Below are positions 52,246 to 60,869 of a stretch of DNA of 64,000 bases, one piece after another. Below the pieces are notes generated by a model, which ran no database searches, had not been told where the DNA came from, and saw nothing but the letters and a program-made list of their open reading frames with translations. This DNA comes from Myxococcota bacterium (lineage in GTDB: Bacteria; Myxococcota_A; UBA9160; SMWR01): NCBI GenBank assembly GCA_022447545.1, contig JAKVBI010000011.1:62001-126000 (forward strand), in the 5' to 3' direction. The position numbers were made by a program, and so were the translations under genes. Positions within the stretch are counted from its first letter, which is position 1, and every line of letters starts with the position of its first letter.

Positions 52246-52796
52246 ACATCAAGCAATGGCTTCGACCCCTGGCCAACACCTTCAACAACCTGTCTTCGCG
52301 GGAGCAGATCCTCGTCGGAACCGCAGGCACGGCCGCACTGGTGAGTCTGATCTACTTCATGGCGATCGCGCCTGTACTCGAGTCTAGAACTCAGGCCGAA
52401 CAACGAATTTCGACCGCCGAACTCCAACTCCAGGGCATGACCCGCTTGCGACGTCAATTCGATGACGTAAGCCAACGACTGGAGGCAGTCGAGCAACGGA
52501 TCGGCAAAGGCCCCCGCGGAAACCTAAGAACCACCCTCGAGAATCTCGCCAAAAAAGCCAATGTGAAGATCGAATCGATGGAGCCACAGACTTCCCCGGC
52601 AAACCCGCGCTATCGAGAGACGAAATTCGAACTGGGCCTCGCAAACGTCACACTCGAGCAAGCCGTGACACTGCTCCATGAAATCGAATCGCACCGTCGG
52701 GTACTCTCGGTGAAGAGCCTTCGGATGAGACCCCGTGCGGACCAGCCGCAATTCCTGGACTTGACGTTTACCGTGTCTTCCTTCGAGCCAAGCTAG
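52242..52796 (+). CDS. gspM: Type II secretion protein GspM (PilO-like)
   Basis: 184 residues, translationally coupled to gspL. Short cytoplasmic N terminus (LSSREQILVG), one membrane helix (TAALVSLIYFMAIAPV), a coiled coil (about 45-95) and a small ferredoxin-like domain (ETKFELGLANVTLEQAVTLLHEIE). It partners GspL at the inner membrane. Confidence 0.9.
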   Translation: MNIKQWLRPLANTFNNLSSREQILVGTAGTAALVSLIYFMAIAPVLESRTQAEQRISTAELQLQGMTRLRRQFDDVSQRLEAVEQRIGKGPRGNLRTTLENLAKKANVKIESMEPQTSPANPRYRETKFELGLANVTLEQAVTLLHEIESHRRVLSVKSLRMRPRADQPQFLDLTFTVSSFEPS

Positions 52797-52816
52797 GTCG
52801 ACGGAGAAGTGAGCAA

Positions 52817-53647
52817 GTGATGTCTGGACGCCTGCGCATCCTGCTGCTGACCGGACTGGCCAGCGCCCTGGTCTTTCTATTCATCCTGATCGGATTCCCC
52901 TACGGCAAACTCGCCGCGTATGTCTCCGCCCAACTGGAGGCCCAAACGGGTACCCAGGTCTCGATCCAAGACATTCGTCCCTATCTTCACGTCCTGGGGC
53001 CGGGCATCCAAGCATCCGGCATCCACACCGTAGTGGACTCCTACGAAATCGAGATCGATCACACTTCCCTCCGGCCCGCCTGGTCACTCTCGTGGCTACG
53101 AGCAGATCCCGCACTCCAGACCCACATCGAAACCTCGGCAGGCGACATCGAAGGCACCGTGACCTTGGGAAAAAAAATGGGCTTCGACGGCTTCGTCGAA
53201 CTGCGGGACGTTGGGGCCCTGCCGCTCGAGCGATGGTGGCCCGGCTTCGACCTCGAGGGCGAGGGACGAATCGAAATCGATGCTCGGCTCGATGCCGACG
53301 GTCCCGATGGCACCATCGAATTCGACGTTGTCCAGGGCAGTATCGGTTTACCCGATCTCCCCGTTGCAATCCCCTTCGATGAAATCCGCGGGAGGCTGAC
53401 CATGGGCGGCGACCATTGGACTCTCGTCGAAGAGTTCTCATTATCGGGTCCTGTCATCGATGCGGAAGTGAGCGGGCAGGTCGCGCGTGGTCCCTCTCTG
53501 GAGCAGGCCCCCGTGAGCATCGACATCCAAGTCTCGGCAGAGCCATCGCTCCATCCCGCCTTGGCTTCCGCTGGGATCCTGATGGGAGGAGATGGTTCTG
53601 CGCTCATCCAAGTCACCGGAACAGCCAGCAACCTCCGCCTCCGCTGA
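52817..53647 (+). CDS. gspN: Type II secretion-associated protein GspN
   Basis: 276 residues; GTG chosen, with an ATG one codon later also possible (GGAGAAG upstream). An N-terminal membrane helix (LLLTGLASALVFLFILIGFPYG) and a beta-rich AsmA/GspN-like periplasmic part (AAYVSAQLEAQTGTQVSIQDIRPYL, GDIEGTVTLGKKMGF, EGEGRIEIDARLDADGPDGTIEF). It is the last gsp gene; gspO (prepilin peptidase) is not in the window. Its exact role in secretion is not known. Confidence 0.85.
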   Translation: MMSGRLRILLLTGLASALVFLFILIGFPYGKLAAYVSAQLEAQTGTQVSIQDIRPYLHVLGPGIQASGIHTVVDSYEIEIDHTSLRPAWSLSWLRADPALQTHIETSAGDIEGTVTLGKKMGFDGFVELRDVGALPLERWWPGFDLEGEGRIEIDARLDADGPDGTIEFDVVQGSIGLPDLPVAIPFDEIRGRLTMGGDHWTLVEEFSLSGPVIDAEVSGQVARGPSLEQAPVSIDIQVSAEPSLHPALASAGILMGGDGSALIQVTGTASNLRLR

Positions 53648-55568
53648 CAGTTCCCAAGATTCGGAAGTGCGGCCGTACGAGGATTTATCTGGCCGCTCCC
53701 CGACCCCTGGCGGATACGCACAGGATCCCCTGCAGCGCCCTGGTTCTTTGCAATGGTTCCTGGCAATCGGGCTTCTGGCGGCCATCGTTGCCATCTACGC
53801 CCAGGTGGTCGAATTCGACTTCATTGAGGTCGACGACCCCTATCACGTCACGCGCAACCCATTCGTTCAACAGGGTCTAACCACGGAAAGCGTCCGATGG
53901 TCATTCACGACTTGGCACGCGGGCTACTGGATTCCCGCCACTTGGATCTCACACATGTTGGACGTCGAGTGGTTCGGCCTCCATCCAGGGGGGCATCACG
54001 CCACCAACGTGTTACTCCATGCCGCCAATGCACTGCTCGTCGGCTTCCTCTTGTTCAGGGGCTCCGGCGCTCTCCTACCCAGCGCCTTCGCAGCGGCGCT
54101 GTTCGCCCTGCACCCGTTGCGTGTGGAGTCCGTGGCCTGGATCACCGAGCGAAAGGACGTTCTCAGCACCTTCTTCGGCCTGCTGTCGATTGCCGCCTAC
54201 GGTTGCTACGTGCGACGCAGAAGCCTCGTCTCCTATTTTGTGAGCCTCCTGGCGATGATGTTCAGCCTGGCCTCCAAGCCCATGCTCGTCAGCCTTCCCA
54301 TCGCACTGCTATTGATCGACTTCTGGCCTCTGGACCGCATGAAGCGAATGGCCGAGGTGAAGCGGTGCCTCCTCGAAAAGGTGCCCTACGTCCTGGTTTC
54401 CCTGTCCTTCGGCATCGTCACGATTTTGGCGCAAACCGAGGCCATGCATCTTGGCGACGCCGAAATCGTGGCCAGTCACCATGTCAGTCTCCCGTTGCGC
54501 CTCGCCAACGCCAGCGTGGGTGCGGTGCGATACCTGGGCATGTCGATCTGGCCCACTGACCTCTCCATCGTCTATCCCCACCCAAATTTCCCGGGCGGAA
54601 CGCCATGGGAGGCTTGGCAGGTTGCGGGTGCGATCGCGACACTCGCCGGGCTCACAATCAGCGCCCTCGCCGTGCGCAACCGTCGACCCCATTTGGCAGT
54701 GGGCTGGTTCTGGTTTCTCGCCACCCTGGCTCCGGTCAGCGGGGTGGTCCAATCGGGAGTTCAGGGCCTTGCGGACCGATTCACCTACGTTCCCATGCTC
54801 GGACTGTGTGTAATGGTGGCGTGGTCACTCGATGAGTTCCTCTACGCATCGCGTTCAAAGATCCAGCGAGCTCTAGTGATGGCCGCAGCCGCCGTCTGGC
54901 TCCTGGCATTGGCGTTCGCAGCGTGGGCCCAAACACAACATTGGCGAAATACCGACACCATCTACGCAAAGGCACTTGATGCCCAGCCCACCAACCCCAT
55001 GCTGCGTACCTACTATGGGATCTGGCTCCAGTCGGCGGGAAGGCTGGACGAAGCCACCACACAATACGACAAGGCTGCTCAGACCGAAGCCTATCGAACG
55101 GTATCTCTACTGAACCTCGGCTCTATAGCCCGCACTCGGAACCGGCCCGATGAGGCAATCCGGCGCTATTCGCAGGTCCTTTCCATCGAACCAGATCACG
55201 TCGACGCCCATGTGGCTCTGGGTGAGGTTCTCGGAGCAACCGGCCAGTTGCAGCGATCGATCGAGCATCTGGACGAAGCCGTTCGGTTGTCACCTGACAA
55301 TCCCACGACGCTGCTTGCATTGGCCGATGCGTTGAACCGGCGCCCTCGAGCAGCATCTGGCGATGCACGCCGCGCCGTACACCTGGCGGAGCGAGCTGTG
55401 GAATTCACGAAACATCAGGACCGTCGCGCGCTCTCGACCCTGGCCAAAGCCTATGGCCGGGCAGGCGAACTGGCGCGGGCATCTCACGTTCGGAGTCGAA
55501 TGCGAACCCTCACGCAATCAGCGGAAATGCCCCGCTCAGCCCAGTCAGATCCGAGTGGACGCCCCTGA
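53592..55568 (+). CDS. TMTC-like O-mannosyltransferase candidate: polytopic membrane protein with C-terminal TPRs
   Basis: 658 residues. The ATG is preceded by GGAGGAG and overlaps gspN by 56 bases. About ten membrane helices (from residue 57), with a luminal acidic pair in FIEVDDPYHVTRNPFVQ, the segment LHPLRVESVAWITERKDVLSTFF and WPTDLSIVYPHP, as in the TMTC/DUF1736 family. The C-terminal 170 residues hold at least four TPR units (LLNLGSIARTRNRPDEAIRRYSQVLSIEPDHVDAH and similar). TMTC proteins transfer mannose from a polyprenyl donor to Ser/Thr in secreted proteins. Coupling to the gsp operon hints at glycosylation of exported proteins. Confidence 0.87.
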   Translation: MVLRSSKSPEQPATSASADSSQDSEVRPYEDLSGRSPTPGGYAQDPLQRPGSLQWFLAIGLLAAIVAIYAQVVEFDFIEVDDPYHVTRNPFVQQGLTTESVRWSFTTWHAGYWIPATWISHMLDVEWFGLHPGGHHATNVLLHAANALLVGFLLFRGSGALLPSAFAAALFALHPLRVESVAWITERKDVLSTFFGLLSIAAYGCYVRRRSLVSYFVSLLAMMFSLASKPMLVSLPIALLLIDFWPLDRMKRMAEVKRCLLEKVPYVLVSLSFGIVTILAQTEAMHLGDAEIVASHHVSLPLRLANASVGAVRYLGMSIWPTDLSIVYPHPNFPGGTPWEAWQVAGAIATLAGLTISALAVRNRRPHLAVGWFWFLATLAPVSGVVQSGVQGLADRFTYVPMLGLCVMVAWSLDEFLYASRSKIQRALVMAAAAVWLLALAFAAWAQTQHWRNTDTIYAKALDAQPTNPMLRTYYGIWLQSAGRLDEATTQYDKAAQTEAYRTVSLLNLGSIARTRNRPDEAIRRYSQVLSIEPDHVDAHVALGEVLGATGQLQRSIEHLDEAVRLSPDNPTTLLALADALNRRPRAASGDARRAVHLAERAVEFTKHQDRRALSTLAKAYGRAGELARASHVRSRMRTLTQSAEMPRSAQSDPSGRP

Positions 55569-55590
55569 TCCCTGGCACGGCCCCACGCCC

Positions 55591-57273
55591 TCAGTCCACG
55601 CGCTGAAAAATCAGAATGGACCGCCCCCCCCACAGGCGAATCCGCGGAGAAGGCCCCACATCCACCTCGTGGACACGGTCGTAGTGCTCGAGGAACCACG
55701 GCCAATCGAGCAGGCTTTTAGCAGCGAAGACAGGCAAGGTCACCACGTAGTCCGGCCGGGTGTCCTGGACCAGTCCACGCGGTATGGCTCCTACCTCGGG
55801 AGCCAGGCGACGCTCTGGCGCCACAGGCAGATGCCGGACGGCCTCGGGCGTCACGAGTCCCGCCGCATCGATGATCCAGGCGGGCGTGTAGTAACCCAGC
55901 GCGCCGATCTCCGCGGCCAGAACCGTCGAGCCCAAGGGTGCATGGGAGTTGATCCAACGTGCCGCGTCGCGATAGGCATGGACTCGAAGTGCTGCCGCCT
56001 CGCGGGACCTCCCCAGGGATGCCACAAACTCCGCGTCGAAGCCGCGCCCCCCGATGCGAGCGGCATCGACCAACGGTCGCCACGCGAGACCGGTGGAAAA
56101 AACTACCCAGGCCAATAAGCCACAGGCAACCAGCGCCTCTCGAGATGGGTTGCCCTCGCCCCAACGGTGCCCCCAGCCCGCTGCTCCCACCACCACGACC
56201 ATGAGCCAGCAAACCTCCATGGGCGGCCAGTACCACTCGAAGAAGAGCGGATTTACGAGAGAATAGAAAATCACCAGCGTCGCCAGGACGCCGCCCGGAC
56301 AGCGGGTGAGGGGGCGCCCGGTCATCCAAAGCCCGATTCCAGCGAGCAGGTTCCACACGACCGCCAAGACGATTCGAAGGCCCAGGGCTACCGCACCCGT
56401 CCCCTCGGGCCAACCGCGGGCCGGCCAGAAGGCGAGGTGATCGATGATTGCACGTAGCGCATCACCGGGAGGCAAGGGGTAGAGGGGAGCACCTTTTGCC
56501 ACCACCGAGTGGGGGACGGGGCTCCCGAACAGCCATGTCGCCGCCAACACCCAGACCACCACGGGCGCCGCAAGGAAGAGAGCACAGCGCAGAGCCATCT
56601 CCCGTCGCCCATGCGGTAGCTCACGAGCCGCCAAAGCCAACGGAGCTGCCAACAGCAACCCCTCGGGCCTCGTCAAGCTCGCGAGACCCACCAACGCGAA
56701 CGACGCTCCTGGCCGGTCGCTCGCCATCGCGGCAACCGCCCACAACATCCAGGTCACGAACAGGAACGTCTCCATCCCCAGAATCGAAGCCCGCAACAGA
56801 TCCGGCGCCAACAGAAAGGCCAAGGTTGCGGAACCTGCCCAATGCAAGCTCATCGTGACCTTCGAGACCGAAGCAGGAGCGACCCTGCGTGCAAGAACGA
56901 AAGTTCCCCACCAAAGAGCAACCGCGGCAGTGAGAAAAAACAGGAGATTGCCGCGAACCGAAAGAACGGGAGTCGGGATGTCGGAAAACAGAGTTCGGAG
57001 ACCCGCTAGCCACAGCACGTAGAGGGGTGACGTTGCCCCAAAAACACGCTCTCCATCGTTGTAATAGGGTCCCACCCCCGTGGCGAGGTGATCTGCGTAC
57101 CGGTACGCGATGTACGCATCGTCCTCGGGAATCACTGGACCCTGGAAGTGGATTCGAATCGATGCGACCGACGCCATGAGCAATACGCCGGCCCAGACCC
57201 ATGCCCAACTCGACATCGACATCCGCCCGAGAACCGCGAGAGATTCAGCCGAACTCGTCGTGCGACTTCCCAT
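55591..57273 (-). CDS. Polytopic membrane glycosyltransferase-like protein (GT-C type)
   Basis: 560 residues if started at the ATG giving MGSRTTSSAES; an ATG 17 codons on, just before the first helix (WAWVWAGVLLMASVA), is equally possible and the frame is open upstream, so the start is uncertain. At least ten hydrophobic helices. The first loop VIPEDDAYIAYRYADHLA contains the acidic pair typical of GT-C arabinosyl/mannosyltransferases. TRPEGLLLAAPLALAA occurs in the central part; the C terminus is a soluble domain (GSTVLAAEIGALGYYTPAWIIDAAGL). Likely uses polyprenyl-linked sugars in the inner membrane. Convergent with the TMTC-like gene. Confidence 0.82.
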   Translation of the reverse strand: MGSRTTSSAESLAVLGRMSMSSWAWVWAGVLLMASVASIRIHFQGPVIPEDDAYIAYRYADHLATGVGPYYNDGERVFGATSPLYVLWLAGLRTLFSDIPTPVLSVRGNLLFFLTAAVALWWGTFVLARRVAPASVSKVTMSLHWAGSATLAFLLAPDLLRASILGMETFLFVTWMLWAVAAMASDRPGASFALVGLASLTRPEGLLLAAPLALAARELPHGRREMALRCALFLAAPVVVWVLAATWLFGSPVPHSVVAKGAPLYPLPPGDALRAIIDHLAFWPARGWPEGTGAVALGLRIVLAVVWNLLAGIGLWMTGRPLTRCPGGVLATLVIFYSLVNPLFFEWYWPPMEVCWLMVVVVGAAGWGHRWGEGNPSREALVACGLLAWVVFSTGLAWRPLVDAARIGGRGFDAEFVASLGRSREAAALRVHAYRDAARWINSHAPLGSTVLAAEIGALGYYTPAWIIDAAGLVTPEAVRHLPVAPERRLAPEVGAIPRGLVQDTRPDYVVTLPVFAAKSLLDWPWFLEHYDRVHEVDVGPSPRIRLWGGRSILIFQRVD

Positions 57274-57681
57274 CGAAGGAGAGGATAACAACCATCGCCC
57301 AGAGGTTCGCGGACTCACGGCCACGTCGGGAACACGAGGCCGGGCCCCGGACCTGGCGCTACCCGGAGCACGAGAATCTTCACCTGGGGTCGCATCCGGC
57401 CCGAGTCGGTACCCACCCACGAGCACCTGAAAGCACCGACTAAAACCGACGGCTCCAGCAGGGAGCCGTTCGCGTAGGGGTCGTCGAAAACCGCTTCCCA
57501 AAACGCTGGCGCGACTATCGAGTTCGAATCAGGGGCCCGGGTTCAGCATCGATCGACATGCGCCGAGACGGAGCGAAAGAAGTCCGAACTGGCACCCCCT
57601 GACCCGCTACCTACCCAGGCCACTCCTGTGGACGTAAGATAGGAAGAGCAGCCCGCACCGAACCGATCCGTTCGGAAGGCC
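57274..57681. other. Divergent intergenic region upstream of the ArsR-methyltransferase gene
   Basis: About 400 bases between two divergent starts. The minus-strand frame stays open to 57501, so part may belong to the glycosyltransferase. GGAAGG at 57674-57679 is the ribosome-binding site of the plus-strand GTG. No clear promoter, operator or RNA motif was recognised. Confidence 0.4.
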
Positions 57682-58647
57682 GTGAAAGAGAGCCAACCGG
57701 TGAGCGTCGAGAGCCTTCAGCGCGCCTTCAAGACCTTCCTCGACCCGACACGCGTTCGCATCCTCGCGCTGCTGGAACTGGAGGAATTAGCGGTTCAGGA
57801 ATTGATGGACGTCCTGGGAATGGCCCAATCACGGGTCTCCCGTCATCTCGCCATCCTCCGCGACACCGGACTTCTCGAAGACCGCCGCGATGGCACCTTC
57901 GTCTTCTACCGCTTTACCCCGCCCACCCAAGCGCCCTGGGCCGACGCCTGGTCCCTGGTCAAGAGCAGCCTGCAGGACGACCCCCACGTTCAGCGCGACC
58001 TGACAGCGCTCTCCGGAGTGCTGAACTCCCGTGCGTCCCGCGCTCGGAGTTTCTTTGATGCCGTAGGACCCGAATGGGATTCTCTCCGAAAGGTATTCGA
58101 CGATGACTCGGTTCGCGCACGAGCCATTACTCGAATGATCGACCCCACCCTTCGCGTTCTGGATCTTGGCACGGGAACGGGAATTCTTGCCATCGAAATG
58201 GCTCGGCTGGGAGTCCACGTCGTGGCCGTCGACCACTCGACACGAATGCTCGATGCCACTCGTGCAAAACTGAGCGAAGACCCAGAATTACACGTGGAGC
58301 TTCGCCGCGGGGACGCCAACTCTCTGCCCCTCAGCGATGGCGAGGTCGATGCCGCCGTCGCCCACCGGGTTCTCCATTACCTTCCCTCTCCCGCCGAGGC
58401 AATTCGCGAAATGGCAAGAGTCGTGTCTCCGGGCGGTACGATCGTGATCGTCGACTTCGTTCAGCACTCGATGGAGTGGATGAGGCAAGAGCTTGGAGTC
58501 ACCTGGCTGGGCTTCGATCTTGAAGAGATCGACGAATGGCTCGAGGAGGCTGGGTTCGAACGGCGCAGGGTCGAAACCCAAGAAGACCCCTCGGCGAACC
58601 GCGAACTCCCCTCTTCCTTCATCGCCTCGGCACGTCGAGCGCCATGA
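57682..58647 (+). CDS. ArsR-family regulator fused to a SAM-dependent methyltransferase
   Basis: 321 residues with a GTG start. Residues 5-95 form a winged helix of the ArsR group (FLDPTRVRILALLELEELAVQELMDVLGM and SRVSRHLAILRDTGLLEDRRDG) without obvious metal-binding cysteines. From about residue 120 a class I methyltransferase follows, with motif I VLDLGTGTGIL (159-169), VVAVDHSTRMLD and AHRVLHYLPSP. This fusion architecture is common near methionine-cycle genes in other proteobacteria, where SAM or SAH may be the signal. Here the next gene, overlapping by four bases, is a HAD phosphatase. The regulated genes are unknown. Confidence 0.9.
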   Translation: MKESQPVSVESLQRAFKTFLDPTRVRILALLELEELAVQELMDVLGMAQSRVSRHLAILRDTGLLEDRRDGTFVFYRFTPPTQAPWADAWSLVKSSLQDDPHVQRDLTALSGVLNSRASRARSFFDAVGPEWDSLRKVFDDDSVRARAITRMIDPTLRVLDLGTGTGILAIEMARLGVHVVAVDHSTRMLDATRAKLSEDPELHVELRRGDANSLPLSDGEVDAAVAHRVLHYLPSPAEAIREMARVVSPGGTIVIVDFVQHSMEWMRQELGVTWLGFDLEEIDEWLEEAGFERRRVETQEDPSANRELPSSFIASARRAP

Positions 58648-59324
58648 TACTCCGCGGCGTTTTGTTCGATGCAACCGGCACATTGATCGAACCTCGAGAA
58701 CCCGCGGGGAGAACTTATTCGCGGATGGCCCGGCATTTCGGTGTGGAAATTTCCGAATGGCGCATGGGAGACGCCTTCGCACGCATCCTGCGACAGGCCC
58801 CTCTCATGCTTTTTTCCGACGAGGCAACAAAACGCATTCCCGCACTCGAGCGTGACTGGTGGAGACAGGTGGTGCGGTCCACGATCCGCGCCGCTGACAG
58901 CACCGTACGATTCGAGGATTTCGATAGGTTCTTCGACGAATTGTTCGCCCACTACGCTGCCGCAGATGCGTGGCACCCGCGGGCTGGCAGTCTCGAAGTC
59001 CTGAGGCTCCTGCGGCAGGCCTCACTCCAGACGGGCATCGTCTCGAACTTCGACCACAGGCTCCAGGGAATCCTCCAAGGCCTTGGATTCTCTGGACTTC
59101 TGGATTGCGTGGTGACGCCTTCCCAAGCTCGATCCGCCAAGCCCGCAGCGGCCATCTTCGAATCCGCCCTGGAGGCCCTCGGTCTCACGGCCCGCGAAAC
59201 CGTCTTCGTCGGAGACGACGACGAGCGAGACCTGACAGGCGCCGCAAACCTGGGAATGCGAGCGATCGACGTCAGAGGTCTTGCTACCCTTTTAGATCTT
59301 CCGGCAAGCCTTGGACTCGAGTGA
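58644..59324 (+). CDS. HAD superfamily hydrolase (REG-2/HDHD3-like)
   Basis: 226 residues; the ATG overlaps the stop of the preceding gene (ATGA). HAD motif I is VLFDATGTL, with nucleophile Asp9, but the +2 acid is Thr11 rather than Asp, as in the REG-2/HDHD3-like and phosphonatase-type groups. Motif II is TGIVSNFD, motif III KPAAAIFESAL and motif IV FVGDDDERDLTGA. The helical cap lies between motifs I and II. Substrate unknown; probably a small phosphorylated metabolite. Confidence 0.9.
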   Translation: MILRGVLFDATGTLIEPREPAGRTYSRMARHFGVEISEWRMGDAFARILRQAPLMLFSDEATKRIPALERDWWRQVVRSTIRAADSTVRFEDFDRFFDELFAHYAAADAWHPRAGSLEVLRLLRQASLQTGIVSNFDHRLQGILQGLGFSGLLDCVVTPSQARSAKPAAAIFESALEALGLTARETVFVGDDDERDLTGAANLGMRAIDVRGLATLLDLPASLGLE

Positions 59325-59399
59325 ATCGAAAAACTGAGCCCGCTGGATCCAGCATGTATCTGACTCGAGTGTAATTCCCGAGTTCGAAAGGGAGTCGAC

Positions 59400-60869
59400 A
59401 TGACCCGTTCCGACCCGAAAAACCGAGAGGACAATGCCCTCGCATTTTTCGACTCCCAATTCGGGATGGACGAAAGAAGCCTCGTGGCGGGACTCGACAC
59501 GGCCCTCGAACGCCAGGTCGACTACGCCGACCTCTTCTTCGAGTACAGCGTCATCGATGCCGTTTCCCTTGAGGAGGGAATGGTCAAGAGCGGCGATCGC
59601 CACATCGAACAGGGTGTCGGAGTTCGTGCACAAACCGGAGAGCGTCAGGGCTACGCCCACTGCGACGACGTGACCGTCGAAAGCGTCCAAATCGCCGCAA
59701 CTACGGCGCGCGCCATTTCCGCCCAGGCGGGCAGTACGCCTCCGGTTCGCGTCGAACCGAACCAGTCCGAAACGCGAGACCTCTATCCCGTTGCGATGGC
59801 TCCGACAGAAGTCCCCGTTTCCGAAAAAGCCGACCTTCTGAGCGAGATCGACATCTTCGCTCGAGGCCTCGATTCACGAATCGAACAGGTCATGGCCAGC
59901 GTGGTGACCCAACATCGCAACATCATGATCGTCGCCAGCGATGGGACCTGCGTGGGAGATGTCCGTCCCCTCGTGCGCCTCAATGTCCAGGTGATCGCGC
60001 GAGACAGTTCGGGCCAACGACGAGAAGTCGCGAGCCAGGGGATGGGAGGCCGGCGCGAAATCCGCGACTTCTCGGACCCCACGGTGTGGCGCGCCCTGGT
60101 CGAAGATGTCGTGCGCATCGCAACCTTGAACCTCGAGGCGAAACCCTGCCCGGCTGGAACCCTGGACGTCGTCCTCGGCCCCGGTTGGCCGGGTATTCTG
60201 CTCCACGAAGCCATTGGCCATGGTCTCGAAGGGGACTTCAACCGCAAGAAGACCTCTGCATTCAGCGATCGCCTGGGCGAACGGGTGGCAGCTCCGGGAG
60301 TAACCGTTGTCGACGATGGGACCATTCCCGGACGACGAGGCTCTCTCAACGTCGACGACGAGGGAACCCCGACCCAGCGCAACGTCCTCATCGAGGACGG
60401 AATCCTGAGGGGATACCTGCAGGACCGACTGAACGCACGCCTCATGGGAATGGATTGCACGGGTAACGGGCGACGGGAGAGCTACGCCCACCTTCCCATG
60501 CCACGTATGACCAATACCTTCATGCTCGCTGGCGAGGAAAACCCCGAAGACATCCTAAGGGGCGTGAAGAATGGAATCTACGCCGTGTCCTTCGGCGGAG
60601 GCCAGGTCGACATCACAAGCGGAAAATTCGTTTTTTCCGCCAATGAGGCCTATCAGATAGAAGACGGTGTGATCGGCGCCCCGCTCAAAGGAGCCACTCT
60701 CATCGGGAACGGACCCGATGTCCTGACACGCGTGGCCAACATCGGAAACGATCTCGAACTCGACCCCGGAGTCGGCACCTGCGGCAAAGATGGACAAGGG
60801 GTACCCGTGGGCGTTGGGCTCCCAACCCTTCGCGTGAACGGCCTCACCGTCGGAGGGACGGAGCAATGA
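59400..60869 (+). CDS. tldD: Metalloprotease TldD
   Basis: 489 residues with AAAGGGAG upstream. The zinc site HEAIGH (269-274) with LEGD following is the TldD signature, and YAVSFGGGQVDITSGKFVFS is a conserved C-terminal block. TldD and TldE form a heterodimeric protease that degrades unfolded peptides; known substrates include microcin B17 precursor and the CcdA antitoxin. It carries the catalytic metal site. The tldE start overlaps its stop by four bases. Confidence 0.97.
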   Translation: MTRSDPKNREDNALAFFDSQFGMDERSLVAGLDTALERQVDYADLFFEYSVIDAVSLEEGMVKSGDRHIEQGVGVRAQTGERQGYAHCDDVTVESVQIAATTARAISAQAGSTPPVRVEPNQSETRDLYPVAMAPTEVPVSEKADLLSEIDIFARGLDSRIEQVMASVVTQHRNIMIVASDGTCVGDVRPLVRLNVQVIARDSSGQRREVASQGMGGRREIRDFSDPTVWRALVEDVVRIATLNLEAKPCPAGTLDVVLGPGWPGILLHEAIGHGLEGDFNRKKTSAFSDRLGERVAAPGVTVVDDGTIPGRRGSLNVDDEGTPTQRNVLIEDGILRGYLQDRLNARLMGMDCTGNGRRESYAHLPMPRMTNTFMLAGEENPEDILRGVKNGIYAVSFGGGQVDITSGKFVFSANEAYQIEDGVIGAPLKGATLIGNGPDVLTRVANIGNDLELDPGVGTCGKDGQGVPVGVGLPTLRVNGLTVGGTEQ

